A stretch of DNA of 64,000 bases from Saccharibacillus nicotianae (GCF_042681745.1 NZ_JBHUGF010000010.1:1550001-1614000); one strand, 5' to 3'. Positions 47,610 through 56,985 are shown, counted from the first letter of the stretch. Numbers and translations: made by a program. Notes: generated by a model not told the origin, from the letters alone.

Positions 47610-50012
47610 TTACGACACACGACTATGAATTGCATTTTCTGGCGCAAGAGGACGACTATAATAGAATCCTTGTACGTTGTAACATTTCCACTCTTTCAGT
47701 AAAGCTACTTGTTCTTCTGTCTCTACACCTTCAGCAATAATCTTCAATCCTAATTGCTTCGCCATCGAGATAATCATTTCAGCAATCGCGCGACTGTCTT
47801 TATCTACTGTAATTTTGCGTATAAAAGATCGGTCGATTTTGAGACAGCCGATTGGCAAATTATGCAAATAACTAAGTGAGCTATATCCTGTACCAAAATC
47901 ATCCATTGATACCGAAATACCGGATTGTTTTAATTTACTAAGAATATCGATTACATGCTCTTCATTATGCATCATCGCACTTTCTGTAATCTCAATTTCT
48001 AATAAGGTTGGATCGAAATCTAGTTCTTTTAACGTTTTGATAATAGTCTCGTAAATATCAGGTTTCATTAAGTGAATCGGAGACACGTTAACAGCAATGG
48101 GAACTGCATCATAACCTTCACACTGCCATTTTTTACTTTGCAAACAAGCGGTACGTAACACCCATTGTTCTAAAGCAATAATCATTCCTGACTTTTCTGC
48201 TAACGGGATAAACGAAAGCGGTGGAATCTCTCCCAAAATCGGATGATACCAGCGAACAAGAGCTTCATATCCAATAATAAGACCTGTACGAATATCGAAT
48301 TTGGGTTGATAGACTAATTTCAACTGGTTATTATCGATTGCTTGTTCTAGATCATTCTCAAGCATAATCTGTTCTAGACTGCTTTGATCGGATACAGCGT
48401 CATAGAACTGATACTGAGAACTACCATTTTCTTTGGCTGTATACATCGCTGTATCTGCACGCTGAGTCAATACACCTGCGGATGCTCCATCTTCCGGGAA
48501 ACGAGCAATACCGATAGAAGCAGATAGTTTTACTGCATGTTTTTCAATATGAAAAGGTTGTACAAATCTTTCGACGACTTTGGTAGCTATTTTTTTGATC
48601 TCTTCAATATCGGATAAGCCCGGGATAATCACTGTAAATTCGTCTCCACCCATACGAGCGACAAAGCTGTCTTTAGGCAAGCAACTTTTCAGCACAAGAC
48701 CAGAATGACGAATAACAGCATCTCCAAACGCATGTCCGAATAAGTCGTTAATCCGTTTGAACCGATCCAGATCGATAAAGAATAACGTAAAAGGTGAATG
48801 ATGATTATCTACCATCGTATACATAGATAGTCTAGTTTCAAAAGAACGGCGATTAGCCAGTCCTGTCAATTCGTCATGATATGCTAGATGACGGATCGTT
48901 TCTTGATCTCTTTTGCGTTTGGTAATATTTTTGACGATTGTATAAGCACCTTCGATTTTGCCATGTACAAAAATAGGAATAGACGTTAACGCTATCGATA
49001 GTGTGCGATTTTTTTGATAGCTTAATTCCAGATCGATCGTACTTGAGTGACCGCTTAATACCAATTCAAGATGCTCTTGAGCAAGAATCTTCTGCTCTCC
49101 TTCTAGCAAGTCTGTAGCACGCACTCCAATCAACGTCTTGCCTAGTTCACTCGACATTTTCTGTGCGCGGCGATTAATCCCGGTAATCACACCATTGATA
49201 TCAAACTCAATCACACTATCTGGATTCTGCTCATATAAAGAACTATAATACTGTTCTCGCTGAATCATTTCCCGATTTTCTTTTTGTTCACGTATAAAAA
49301 TAAAACTATCTGGTATCGCATATAGACAAGTAGCTACAAAAATCATAAAAATATAAGGAATAAGATAGGATTTCTCTGTCAATCCCATTTGATCAAAAGA
49401 TAGTACAGAATACGCACAAAGCAAAGGAATACCTGACAATCCTATTCCTGAAGTGATCGTGCCAAAAATCAGCGTAGGCGAACGTAGACCATGTTGCTGG
49501 TTACGACTGGATAGCGAAAACAAGCGCATCACTGCCAAACAAATAGAAATAGCGATAGGAACTGTCATCAGAATAAGTTCAGGTTGCCAGATCAAAAATC
49601 CTCGAAATAGATATAATGTATTTGCATAATCAAACACTAAAATCATAACTGCTACCGTAAGACTGGTCATAAAAAATTGCATTGATCCACGCCATGAAGA
49701 AAAAGCATACCGCGAAGCTGCAAATACAGCTCCATAACAACCAATAATCGTAAAGACAAGATGAAATCCATAATATTTCATAGTGATCGGAACATTCATT
49801 GATATAGGGATTAAAATATGAGAAGTACTAAAAGCCAAAGCACCAACAAGAGCTATCATACGCTGTCTTTTTTTCATATATTGATTACGCAACGAAGGGC
49901 TAGACCACGCAGAACCAATAACTATGACAGCACAACCTACCATAGAAGCTAAGGCGGCTATAAAAACATATAGCCAGTGGACGGGTATCGTTGTTTCCAA
50001 AATCGTATTCAT
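47610..50012 (-). CDS. Membrane-bound PAS-GGDEF-EAL cyclic-di-GMP enzyme (MHYT-like sensor)
   Basis: This is an 800-residue cyclic-di-GMP protein. The first 240 residues hold about seven hydrophobic segments that resemble an MHYT-type sensor in spacing (HWLYVFIAALASMVGCA opening). The literal MHYT motif is not conserved, so a metal site is doubtful. A PAS domain (about 255-370, YEQNPDSVIEFDINGVITGI), GGDEF with intact RMGGDEF, and EAL with intact GYEALVRW and ITESAMM follow. Both active sites look complete. AAAGAGGC lies before the ATG at 50012. It is followed directly by the bgl promoter, and no terminator lies in between. The stretch upstream (50013-50261) is extremely AT-rich and shows no clear promoter. 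Confidence 0.88.
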   Translation of the reverse strand: MNTILETTIPVHWLYVFIAALASMVGCAVIVIGSAWSSPSLRNQYMKKRQRMIALVGALAFSTSHILIPISMNVPITMKYYGFHLVFTIIGCYGAVFAASRYAFSSWRGSMQFFMTSLTVAVMILVFDYANTLYLFRGFLIWQPELILMTVPIAISICLAVMRLFSLSSRNQQHGLRSPTLIFGTITSGIGLSGIPLLCAYSVLSFDQMGLTEKSYLIPYIFMIFVATCLYAIPDSFIFIREQKENREMIQREQYYSSLYEQNPDSVIEFDINGVITGINRRAQKMSSELGKTLIGVRATDLLEGEQKILAQEHLELVLSGHSSTIDLELSYQKNRTLSIALTSIPIFVHGKIEGAYTIVKNITKRKRDQETIRHLAYHDELTGLANRRSFETRLSMYTMVDNHHSPFTLFFIDLDRFKRINDLFGHAFGDAVIRHSGLVLKSCLPKDSFVARMGGDEFTVIIPGLSDIEEIKKIATKVVERFVQPFHIEKHAVKLSASIGIARFPEDGASAGVLTQRADTAMYTAKENGSSQYQFYDAVSDQSSLEQIMLENDLEQAIDNNQLKLVYQPKFDIRTGLIIGYEALVRWYHPILGEIPPLSFIPLAEKSGMIIALEQWVLRTACLQSKKWQCEGYDAVPIAVNVSPIHLMKPDIYETIIKTLKELDFDPTLLEIEITESAMMHNEEHVIDILSKLKQSGISVSMDDFGTGYSSLSYLHNLPIGCLKIDRSFIRKITVDKDSRAIAEMIISMAKQLGLKIIAEGVETEEQVALLKEWKCYNVQGFYYSRPLAPENAIHSRVS

Positions 50013-50261
50013 TTTTCTGCCTCTTTCGCCACGTTTCTATATTCGTTCTTCATTAGTTCTTTAGACTAAAATAAAATGAGTCTTTTATCATATAAATATA
50101 AACTAAAAGTAATGATTTTAAACCTATTTTACATAATAATTGTTAATAAAGTATGATTATTTTTTATTTTTCGCTATTTTTCGTAAAAAAATTCAAAATT
50201 TATTCATTTTTTTCTATTTTGAAGCCTTTTTATGAATCTAAAGTCCTAATTTAAATATAAA

Positions 50262-50294
50262 AAAAGTAGAACATTATATTAATGATCTACTTTT
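50262..50294 (-). terminator. Terminator of rhaD
   Basis: On minus AAAGTAGATCATT pairs with AATGTTCTACTTT (one mismatch) and is followed by a T-run. It lies about 25 nt after the rhaD stop. The rest of the gap 50013-50261 is very AT-rich with nothing recognisable. Confidence 0.8.
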
Positions 50295-50317
50295 GTAAAA
50301 AGAATTATAGCGATTTA

Positions 50318-51169
50318 TTATGATGTTTGAATTTGTAAAATTCCTGTACGCGGAGTCACGCCAAAAGCTGTTGCCAGCTCGGCTAATTGTTGATCTGTTA
50401 TTTTCTGACGAATACAATGATGAGCAGTCAACATATAAATTTGTGCTGCTTTTTCGATCGTTTCGATAAGTCCAAAAGCTTCATCTATTGAGTGCCCTGT
50501 TCCAAATATACCATGATGAGGCCATAATACTGCATGATGATCTATCATCTTCTGCGCAGTTGCTTGACCGATTTCGTTAGACCCTGGTACCATCCAGGGA
50601 ATGACTCCAATTCCATCTGGAAAAACTACAATACATTCGGTACACATTCCCCATAATGCTTTGGTAAATTGATTTTCGTCAAGATCATGTACAAAACTCA
50701 TTGCTATTACATTTGTTGCGTGATTGTGTATCACCACCCGGTGCAGAGGATCGACTTTTAACCGTTCGATATGACTCATAAAATGAGAAGCCAGTTCACT
50801 TGTCGGTACAGCACCATTTTTGAAGCCCCATAATACTTCTAACTGTTCTCCACTGTCAGCTACACGCAAAAGACCTAAATTTGCTTCAGGATCATCTATT
50901 ACATTTTTAAAATATTTGCCTGATCCTGTAACGATAAAATATTTACCTGCTAATTCATGTACAGGAAATGCAGGCTGAATCGTATAATGTACATGCTGAA
51001 TATCTATATAGGGCGAGACTTGTTCTTCATCAAGTATACAGCTTACATTTCCACCATTACGTTCATCCCAACCGAATTTCCACATATTATAGGTCGTTTC
51101 TGCCATTTCGCGTACAAAAGGAATATGCATCCCTGCTTTGACGGGTTGAGTTGCTGTTAAGCTATCCAT
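50318..51169 (-). CDS. rhaD: Rhamnulose-1-phosphate aldolase
   Basis: This is a 283-residue class II aldolase that splits L-rhamnulose 1-phosphate into DHAP and lactaldehyde. The match to RhaD is clear along the whole length: GWDERNGGNVS near residue 35, FIVTGSGKYFKNV, VPTSELASHFMSH with the catalytic Glu region, zinc histidines in VIHNHATN and LWPHHGIFGTG, and PWMVPGSNEIGQATAQ. No rhamnose isomerase, kinase or transporter gene lies beside it, so it is separated from the rest of its pathway in this window. It has its own AT-rich promoter region and terminator. The length is normal for the family (about 274). Confidence 0.93.
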   Translation of the reverse strand: MDSLTATQPVKAGMHIPFVREMAETTYNMWKFGWDERNGGNVSCILDEEQVSPYIDIQHVHYTIQPAFPVHELAGKYFIVTGSGKYFKNVIDDPEANLGLLRVADSGEQLEVLWGFKNGAVPTSELASHFMSHIERLKVDPLHRVVIHNHATNVIAMSFVHDLDENQFTKALWGMCTECIVVFPDGIGVIPWMVPGSNEIGQATAQKMIDHHAVLWPHHGIFGTGHSIDEAFGLIETIEKAAQIYMLTAHHCIRQKITDQQLAELATAFGVTPRTGILQIQTS

Positions 51170-51223
51170 GTTACATCTCTCCTATTCAATATGGGTTAGG
51201 ATGATACGTACACAATCATATAT

Positions 51224-51247
51224 ATTATACTTTGTGAAAATAATCAC
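51224..51247 (-). promoter_or_regulatory. Probable rhaD promoter with overlapping inverted repeat
   Basis: On minus TATAAT (51229-51224) has no recognisable -35 box. Instead GTGA-TTATTT-TCAC (51247-51234) sits just upstream. The absence of a -35 and presence of a palindrome suggest an activator or repressor site. Confidence 0.35.
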
Positions 51248-51293
51248 TTTATTTATAATATTATATTACCTCTACTTAAAGTATAAGTCAACA

Positions 51294-51360
51294 AAAAAAG
51301 ACATAAATAAACATAAATAAAGATTTTCATCATCTTTTTATATTTGTTTATGTCTTTTTA
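51294..51360. terminator. Long hairpin terminator after the RraA-like gene
   Basis: AAAAAGACATAAA (from 51295) pairs with TTTATGTCTTTTT (to 51359). The inner bases AAAGAT and ATCTTT continue the stem, with internal bulges. A/T runs flank both sides. On minus it follows the stop at 51371 and probably ends the siderophore-uptake transcript. Confidence 0.7.
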
Positions 51361-51370
51361 TATAAAGTTA

Positions 51371-52006
51371 TTATATTTCGGGTAATGGGTATGGCTGTAT
51401 AAGATCATATCCGTATTTGATGCGATTGAGCTCTTCTTGTTGTTGCTTTGCCAAAGCTTTTTCCCCTAGTATCTGTGCATGATCAGGATGAATAGCAAAT
51501 ACTCCGTCATCATCGCCAATAATCAAGTCTCCTGGTTGCACCGTTACACCACATACACTAATCGGTGTATTTACTTCCCCTTCCATATCCAAGCTTCGAG
51601 TAGTTAATGCACTGGTTCCTGTCGCAAATACCGGAAAATTCAATGCTCGAATGACTTTTACATCGGTGGCACAACCAGAGATGACTACACCTGCTACTTC
51701 TTTTTTCATCGCTACATAGGTACGAAATTCTCCCCAACATGCTCGAAAATCATCCCCTGACATATCTACTACAATCACATCGCCAGGCATCACCTGTTGT
51801 AACGCATGTCGAATCGCTGTGGAATCAAGATGAGGAATACGTACAGTCACCGCATTGCCGAGCAGTCGAATCGGACGAAAAAGAGGCTGTATTCCTCGTA
51901 AAAACCCAAAGTCTGTTAGATGACCTAATGTAGAAGGCTGAAGCTGACTGTAGAGTGTGATTAACTCTGCTGTAACCCCCTGGACGCGTGGTTCAATACG
52001 CAACAT
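51371..52006 (-). CDS. RraA-family protein (HMG/oxaloacetate aldolase-decarboxylase-like)
   Basis: This is a protein of about 211 residues with the RraA/4-hydroxy-4-methyl-2-oxoglutarate aldolase fold. The family signature is visible: GNAVTVRIP, VIVVDMSGDDFRACWGE near 75-92, GVVISGCATDVKVIRAL (Arg and Asp of the metal site), and DLIIGDDDGVFAI. Members with this site split oxo-acids or decarboxylate oxaloacetate in the presence of a divalent metal. The ATG at 52006 is chosen because AAAGGAG lies 8 nt upstream; an ATG at 52027 has none. It follows the fhuF-like gene by 26 nt, so it likely belongs to the siderophore transcript. A link to the oxaloacetate/citrate chemistry of the locus is possible but unproven. 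Confidence 0.82.
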   Translation of the reverse strand: MLRIEPRVQGVTAELITLYSQLQPSTLGHLTDFGFLRGIQPLFRPIRLLGNAVTVRIPHLDSTAIRHALQQVMPGDVIVVDMSGDDFRACWGEFRTYVAMKKEVAGVVISGCATDVKVIRALNFPVFATGTSALTTRSLDMEGEVNTPISVCGVTVQPGDLIIGDDDGVFAIHPDHAQILGEKALAKQQQEELNRIKYGYDLIQPYPLPEI

Positions 52007-52032
52007 CTGCTGTACTCCTTTCGCCATTACAT

Positions 52033-52857
52033 CTATACATTTTCATATTTGCAAATTTTGGGACAGGTTGGACAATAATCAGATGGAGCCGGCAACTCGT
52101 AATGAGCACAGCACGTTTTGCGTACACGTTGCGGTTGCTCTGAACGAGGAACTGCACGCTTTTTCGTATAAAATTGTGCCAGTGGATTGCGTCTTTCTCC
52201 AAAGCAATCATTCGGTGCTTGTTGAGTCAGATAATGAAGATCCTGTTGTATGTGTTGACGCTGTTCTTCATTTGCTTCTTTCAATAACCGATTTTCGTAT
52301 AGTACATATACATAGATCGCTATATTTTCCCACAGAATTGTTCGAGAAAGTGAAGATACTTGCGATATATTTTGTAAAATAGGTTGCAGATGTTGTGCAA
52401 ATACACGACGTACAATCTCTTCTCGCTGTTGTGCGTACACTTCATTATTGGTTACATCAGCAGATTGAAGTTGATAGACACTTGGATCACGTAACAATAG
52501 ATTAGGCATCCATGTTTTGCGAGTAGGTAATTGGAAATAAGCAGATTCGAGCTGACAGTTATCGATAGTCAGTGAAAATGTTTTGCGATACATACTCATT
52601 GCATACAATATAGGGCATACCATCATAAAAGCATATCGCTTAGAAAACATCGACGCTGTGAGTGCTCGTGAAGATGAACGATACAACGGTTGTAACCGAT
52701 CCAAATAGGCGGCACATTGCCGAGGGTCTAACAATACAGAAGAAGTGACATTGTACTCATTATCTTCTGCTATCTGATTGGTTAATCTTAATTCTTGATT
52801 CAGATACTCCCATTCATGTGATTCCCAGGTAGTAAGATTAGACAGAGAGCGATTCAT
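52033..52857 (-). CDS. FhuF-like ferric-siderophore reductase with C-terminal [2Fe-2S] motif
   Basis: This is a protein of about 274 residues. Its C-terminus carries the FhuF cysteine pattern CC-x10-C-x2-C (KTCCAHYELPA, then DYCPTCPK), which holds a [2Fe-2S] cluster and reduces ferric siderophore in the cytosol to release iron. The N-terminal part has the variable IucA-reductase-like region (SSRALTASMFSKRYAFMMV). The ATG at 52857 follows GGAAAGGGGAGAG closely; a further in-frame start at 52953 lies deep inside the ATPase gene and is rejected. It overlaps the ATPase gene by 20 nt, which suggests translational coupling. The context with siderophore uptake genes supports the role. Confidence 0.85.
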   Translation of the reverse strand: MNRSLSNLTTWESHEWEYLNQELRLTNQIAEDNEYNVTSSVLLDPRQCAAYLDRLQPLYRSSSRALTASMFSKRYAFMMVCPILYAMSMYRKTFSLTIDNCQLESAYFQLPTRKTWMPNLLLRDPSVYQLQSADVTNNEVYAQQREEIVRRVFAQHLQPILQNISQVSSLSRTILWENIAIYVYVLYENRLLKEANEEQRQHIQQDLHYLTQQAPNDCFGERRNPLAQFYTKKRAVPRSEQPQRVRKTCCAHYELPAPSDYCPTCPKICKYENV

Positions 52858-53650
52858 GCAGAACTCTCCCCTTTCCGTAAGGTATAAGCATAGGTGTCCC
52901 AAATAAAGGATCGCGCGCAATCTGACAACGCATTTCAAAAACCGATTGTACATTGTCTACAGTCATAATCTCTTCCGGTGTTCCTTGTGCGTAAATCCCT
53001 CGATTGTGTACAGCAATCATATGATGAGCATACCTGCAAGCCAGATTGAGATCATGTAGTACCATTACGATCGTGCGCCCTTCACGCTCATTCAAATCAA
53101 ATAACAAATCCAAAATTTCAACTTGGTGGGTCATATCAAGATACGTTGTTGGTTCATCTAACAATAAAGTATCTGTTCCTTGTGCTAGTGTCATCGCTAT
53201 CCATGCACGTTGACGTTGTCCACCCGATAATGAATCCACTGCTCGATCTGCTAGCTCTACCATATGTGTTAATTCCAATGCTCGTTGAACAGCTTGTTCA
53301 TCTTGAATAGACCATTGTTTGAGCCAGCTCTGATGTGGATATCGTCCTTGCTTCACTAATTGTTCTACGGTTAATCCTTCAGGAGCATTCGGGCCTTGCG
53401 GTAAAATAGACATCCGGCGGGCGATTTCTTTGGTAGAAATATGAGCAATCTCTTCTCCCGCTAGCAGTATCGATCCATTGCTCGGTTTGAGTAAACGGGC
53501 TAATGTACGCAAAATGGTCGATTTGCCACAACCATTGCTTCCGATCAAAACAGTAATTTCACCTTTAGGAATATGCAAATTCAGATTTTGGATAATAGGA
53601 TCTGCTCCATACGTGATCGTTAGATTGTGCGCTTCGATTTGATCTATCAT
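52838..53650 (-). CDS. Ferric-siderophore ABC transporter ATPase (FecE/FhuC type)
   Basis: This is a 270-residue ATPase that drives import of ferric siderophore. The Walker A is GSNGCGKST (about 38-46), the signature LSGGQRQRAW, Walker B LLLDEPTTYLD and H-loop VLHDLN. All are intact. AAGGAGG precedes the ATG at 53650. It follows two FecCD permease genes (gap 52 nt) and overlaps the FhuF-like gene. The length and motifs match FhuC/FecE/YusV proteins of Bacillales, some of which serve more than one permease pair. Confidence 0.93.
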   Translation of the reverse strand: MIDQIEAHNLTITYGADPIIQNLNLHIPKGEITVLIGSNGCGKSTILRTLARLLKPSNGSILLAGEEIAHISTKEIARRMSILPQGPNAPEGLTVEQLVKQGRYPHQSWLKQWSIQDEQAVQRALELTHMVELADRAVDSLSGGQRQRAWIAMTLAQGTDTLLLDEPTTYLDMTHQVEILDLLFDLNEREGRTIVMVLHDLNLACRYAHHMIAVHNRGIYAQGTPEEIMTVDNVQSVFEMRCQIARDPLFGTPMLIPYGKGRVLHESLSV

Positions 53651-53702
53651 CTGTTCCTCCTTATATGCTCAATATATACATGTCAGTATATAAGATTTTT
53701 TT

Positions 53703-54764
53703 TCAAAACCGATTCCGATGTTGATACAACAAATAGATAAAAAAAGGAGCTCCAATCGCCGCTGTAAATATACCTGCTGGAATATCGATAGGATAAAAAG
53801 CTGTTCGAGCGATCACATCGGCTACAAATACAAGTAAGGCTCCAAGCAAGCCCGAGGCAAGTGCAACACTACCAAAAGTACGACCTACCCATCTGCGCGC
53901 AATATGTGGTGCGATTAAGCCGACAAAGCCGACCGCTCCGACAACAGCAACAGCACTTCCCGCCAAAATAACGCTTAGCAGTAACAACATCAAGCGATGC
54001 TTCTGTACCTGTACACCCAGACCTAGTGCTACATCATCGCCCAATTCTTGCGAATTAAGACTTCGAGCAAAGTATAAAAGTAGCGGAATCGCTACTATAC
54101 ATACAGGCAAAATCGAATAGACTCCACTCCATGTAGCGCCATACACACTACCTGTTAACCAGATATATACTTTGCTTGCGGTAAATGAAGAACTGACCAC
54201 TAACATAAAAGTCGTCATTGCACTCATTCCTGCCGATATACCAATCCCGATCAATACTAATCGCATCGGTGTGACTCCATTTTTCCAGGACAACAGATAG
54301 ATCAACCCGGATACAAGTAGTGCTCCTACAATAGCCGCAACCGGCAACCAATCGATACTTAAATGAAATAGACTATTCCCATATGAAAGAAATAAAACAG
54401 CCGCAACCGATGCTCCGCCTGTAATGCCGATAATATCCGGTGAAGCTAACGGATTACGAATCATTCCTTGTAAAATAGCACCGGACATGCCTAATGCTGC
54501 TCCTGCAAGCAAGCCTACCACAGCACGCGGTAAGCGTAATCGATACAATACAAAATCATAGTTACCTGAACTGTGACCAAATATCGCTCTGATCACTTCC
54601 CACGGATGTATCCATGTCTCTCCGATCCCTACACCTATAATGCCAATAATAATAACAAACGCTGTTAATATCGCCAAAGTACGAACTGACCTTTTTTCTA
54701 ATTGCATATGAAATCTCGCAGAACGACTGCGTAATATCCAATATCTATGTTTGTTCATTTCCAT
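53703..54764 (-). CDS. FecCD-family ferric-siderophore permease, second subunit
   Basis: This is a 353-residue permease with about nine or ten hydrophobic segments. The FecCD core is clear: LPRAVVGLLAGAALGMSGAILQGMIRNPLASPDIIGI is the family's early loop region (about 92-128), and AVGFVGLIAPHIARRWVG is the ATPase-contact loop. The first 30 residues are basic and extend past the usual start. AAAGGAG lies just before the ATG at 54764, and another ATG two codons later is equally possible. It overlaps the preceding permease gene by 10 nt, so the two subunits are coupled and likely form a heterodimer. Confidence 0.92.
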   Translation of the reverse strand: MEMNKHRYWILRSRSARFHMQLEKRSVRTLAILTAFVIIIGIIGVGIGETWIHPWEVIRAIFGHSSGNYDFVLYRLRLPRAVVGLLAGAALGMSGAILQGMIRNPLASPDIIGITGGASVAAVLFLSYGNSLFHLSIDWLPVAAIVGALLVSGLIYLLSWKNGVTPMRLVLIGIGISAGMSAMTTFMLVVSSSFTASKVYIWLTGSVYGATWSGVYSILPVCIVAIPLLLYFARSLNSQELGDDVALGLGVQVQKHRLMLLLLSVILAGSAVAVVGAVGFVGLIAPHIARRWVGRTFGSVALASGLLGALLVFVADVIARTAFYPIDIPAGIFTAAIGAPFFIYLLYQHRNRF

Positions 54765-55765
54765 GTCACTCCTTTGCGAGCGATACAGATAAAGAACGGT
54801 ACGCCGATAAATGCTGTCATTACACCTAATGGAATCTCTGCCGGTATAATCACTAATCGTGCAATTAGATCGGCTGTCATTAACAACAAACCTCCCAAAG
54901 CACCGGAAAAAGGAATAATCCAGCGGTAATCGGCTCCGACAAGTGCACGTGCAATATGAGGAATAAATAACCCTACAAATCCTACAGCACCTACTATAGC
55001 TACCGAACCACCTGCAAGAATAACAATGATCAAGCCAATCACCAGTTTGAGTAACAGCACACGTTGACCCATACCTTTAGCAATCTCTTCACCGGTAACA
55101 AATAAATTGATCGCTCGTCCCATACCTAATGCAGTCACACCTGCAATTGTAAGTAACGGAAGCACAGGTTGTAACATCGCCAATGTACGTCCACCAATCG
55201 CTCCAGCTAACCAGAATAATACATTTTGCATACCTGTTTCATTCAATACAAGCATCGCCTGTGTAAATGAAGTAAATAAAGCCAGAATCGCTGATCCTGC
55301 TAGCACAATCTTAATCGGTGTTAATCCGTCTCGTCCTATCGACCCCAATCCATAGACGATCACAGCCGCTACCAATGCCCCTGCAAAAGCAAACCACATC
55401 AGTTGCGTCATTTCGGTTATCGAAAATAATAGACTAGCGATCACGACAAAAAAGATCGCTCCTGCGTTAATCCCAAATGTACTAGGTGAAGCTAATGGAT
55501 TACGTGTTAATGCTTGCATTAATGCACCTGCAACTGCTAGACTGGCTCCTACTACAATTCCGATAATGGCACGCGGTAATCGCTCGGTATAGACGACAAC
55601 ATCTGCTATCGAGTCAGGATTGTAATGAAATATTGCCGCAAACACTTCGTGTAGTGGTACAAAAGTTCGTCCTAGCATTGGACTGATTGCCAGAACAATC
55701 ATACATAATAGTAACGTAATGATTAAGCCACACCATTTGGCTGTATTACTTTTGAATAAAACCAA
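54755..55765 (-). CDS. FecCD-family ferric-siderophore permease, first subunit
   Basis: This is a 336-residue membrane permease with about nine or ten hydrophobic segments. It has the FecCD early motif LPRAIIGIVVGASLAVAGAL followed by MQALTRNPLASPSTFGI and the ATPase-contact loop AVGFVGLFIPHIARALVG. The start is TTG at 55765, with AAAGAGTGAA upstream, a weaker ribosome site than its neighbours. It begins the permease-ATPase-fhuF segment and is parted from the binding-protein gene by 215 nt holding a strong hairpin and a possible -10 box (55804-55809 on minus). The permeases may therefore be expressed separately or at a lower level. Confidence 0.92.
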   Translation of the reverse strand: MVLFKSNTAKWCGLIITLLLCMIVLAISPMLGRTFVPLHEVFAAIFHYNPDSIADVVVYTERLPRAIIGIVVGASLAVAGALMQALTRNPLASPSTFGINAGAIFFVVIASLLFSITEMTQLMWFAFAGALVAAVIVYGLGSIGRDGLTPIKIVLAGSAILALFTSFTQAMLVLNETGMQNVLFWLAGAIGGRTLAMLQPVLPLLTIAGVTALGMGRAINLFVTGEEIAKGMGQRVLLLKLVIGLIIVILAGGSVAIVGAVGFVGLFIPHIARALVGADYRWIIPFSGALGGLLLMTADLIARLVIIPAEIPLGVMTAFIGVPFFICIARKGVTWK

Positions 55766-55845
55766 TAGACATTCACTCTTTCGTTATTCCATTTTGTTAA
55801 ATGATTATAGTTAGACGACTACATATACTCATAACAATAAATGTG

Positions 55846-55892
55846 ATAAAAGGAGGAGCAGGTAATAAAAAATACCTGTTCTCCTCCTTTAT
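55846..55892. terminator. Hairpin between the binding-protein and permease genes
   Basis: AAAGGAGGAGCAGGTA (55849-55864) pairs with TACCTGTTCTCCTCCTTT (55873-55890), allowing a small bulge. It has a short T-rich exit on both strands. It may partly end transcription after the binding-protein gene or protect its message. The remaining part of 55766-55980 shows only a TATAAT-like box on minus (55809-55804). Confidence 0.65.
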
Positions 55893-55980
55893 CATATAAA
55901 AAATGAATAAATTCTTTATCCGTCTGACCATACATAGTCATCATATTGAATGATTGAATATATATCCTAGCAAATTACAA

Positions 55981-56985
55981 TCACTTGGTTTGAGGCTTGT
56001 CTAGTTTGTAGATATCGTACAATTCGTCTAACATCAGGCCTGCTGAAATATAACCACCTGCTAGATTCCAATTGACTTCATTTACTTTATAGATTTGATT
56101 GTTTTTGTAAGCTTTTAAGTTTTTCCATAACGGATGACTTGTCCATTGTTGATAGTTTTTTTCGATAGCGGCTTTGTCTGTACCCGAATCGAATACAAAG
56201 ATCACATCTGCATCCATATCAGGAATACTTTCTTTGGAGTTGACTTTGATACCCCATTCTTCTTGTTCTTGTGATGCAGGACGGGTGAATCCAAGTTCTT
56301 TTAAGATCAACCCTGCATAACCCATATAATAAATACGAGCATGATCCGCGCGGAAATTCACGATAGAAGCTTGAATAGGCAACCGATCTCCCATTTGCTT
56401 TTTGAAATCAGCTACACGATCTTCCCATGCTTGCAGTAGTTGTTTGCCTTTGTCTTGTTCATTTAAGACTTGACCGACAAGATCAACTGTTTTTTTCCAA
56501 TCATAGACTTGATCTACCATAACGGTTGGAGCAATTTCGGATAACTGAGCATACGTAGCTTCGTTACGGAATTTGGAACCGATAATAAGATCTGGCTTTA
56601 GATTATAAATTTCTTCCAGATTCGGCTGCGTTTCAAGTCCGACTGTAGGTACGCCTGCCAGATCTTTTTTCAAATAATCATAAGCAGGTTCTCCTGTATG
56701 CGCTTCGACTACACCTACAGGTTTTACACCATAGGCCACTAGCACATCGGTTGCTCCTTGATATAATGTCACAATCCGTTTTGGTGTTCCTTTGATTTCT
56801 GTCGTTCCCATTTCATGCTGAATCGTACGCACTCCTGATTCTGCGCTAGCATTTTCGCCTACCGCTTGCGCTGTTGGATCAACTGCGTTTTTATTGTTAT
56901 TCGCACCACAACCTGCAAGAATAATTACGATTGTCATCATGATGCACAACATATGTATACTTTTAAACGATTTCCTTTTCAACAT
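55981..56985 (-). CDS. Ferric-siderophore-binding lipoprotein
   Basis: This is a substrate-binding lipoprotein of about 334 residues. It has a basic N-terminus, a hydrophobic stretch and a lipobox (IILAGCGANN), so it should be anchored outside the membrane by the Cys. The mature part is of the FecB/TroA two-lobe type (RIVTLYQGATDVLVAYGVKP, LKPDLIIGSKF). The ATG at 56985 follows AAAGGGAG; a further in-frame start at 57033 lacks a ribosome site. A Fur-box-like sequence lies at 57019-57037, so iron repression is likely. It partners the FecCD permeases downstream and probably captures the siderophore made by this locus. Confidence 0.92.
   Translation of the reverse strand: MLKRKSFKSIHMLCIMMTIVIILAGCGANNNKNAVDPTAQAVGENASAESGVRTIQHEMGTTEIKGTPKRIVTLYQGATDVLVAYGVKPVGVVEAHTGEPAYDYLKKDLAGVPTVGLETQPNLEEIYNLKPDLIIGSKFRNEATYAQLSEIAPTVMVDQVYDWKKTVDLVGQVLNEQDKGKQLLQAWEDRVADFKKQMGDRLPIQASIVNFRADHARIYYMGYAGLILKELGFTRPASQEQEEWGIKVNSKESIPDMDADVIFVFDSGTDKAAIEKNYQQWTSHPLWKNLKAYKNNQIYKVNEVNWNLAGGYISAGLMLDELYDIYKLDKPQTK

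Noticed and set aside
51957..52382. Plus-strand open frame of 141 codons opposite the FhuF-like gene
   Set aside because: The Cys motif of FhuF is on the other strand; this frame shows no features.
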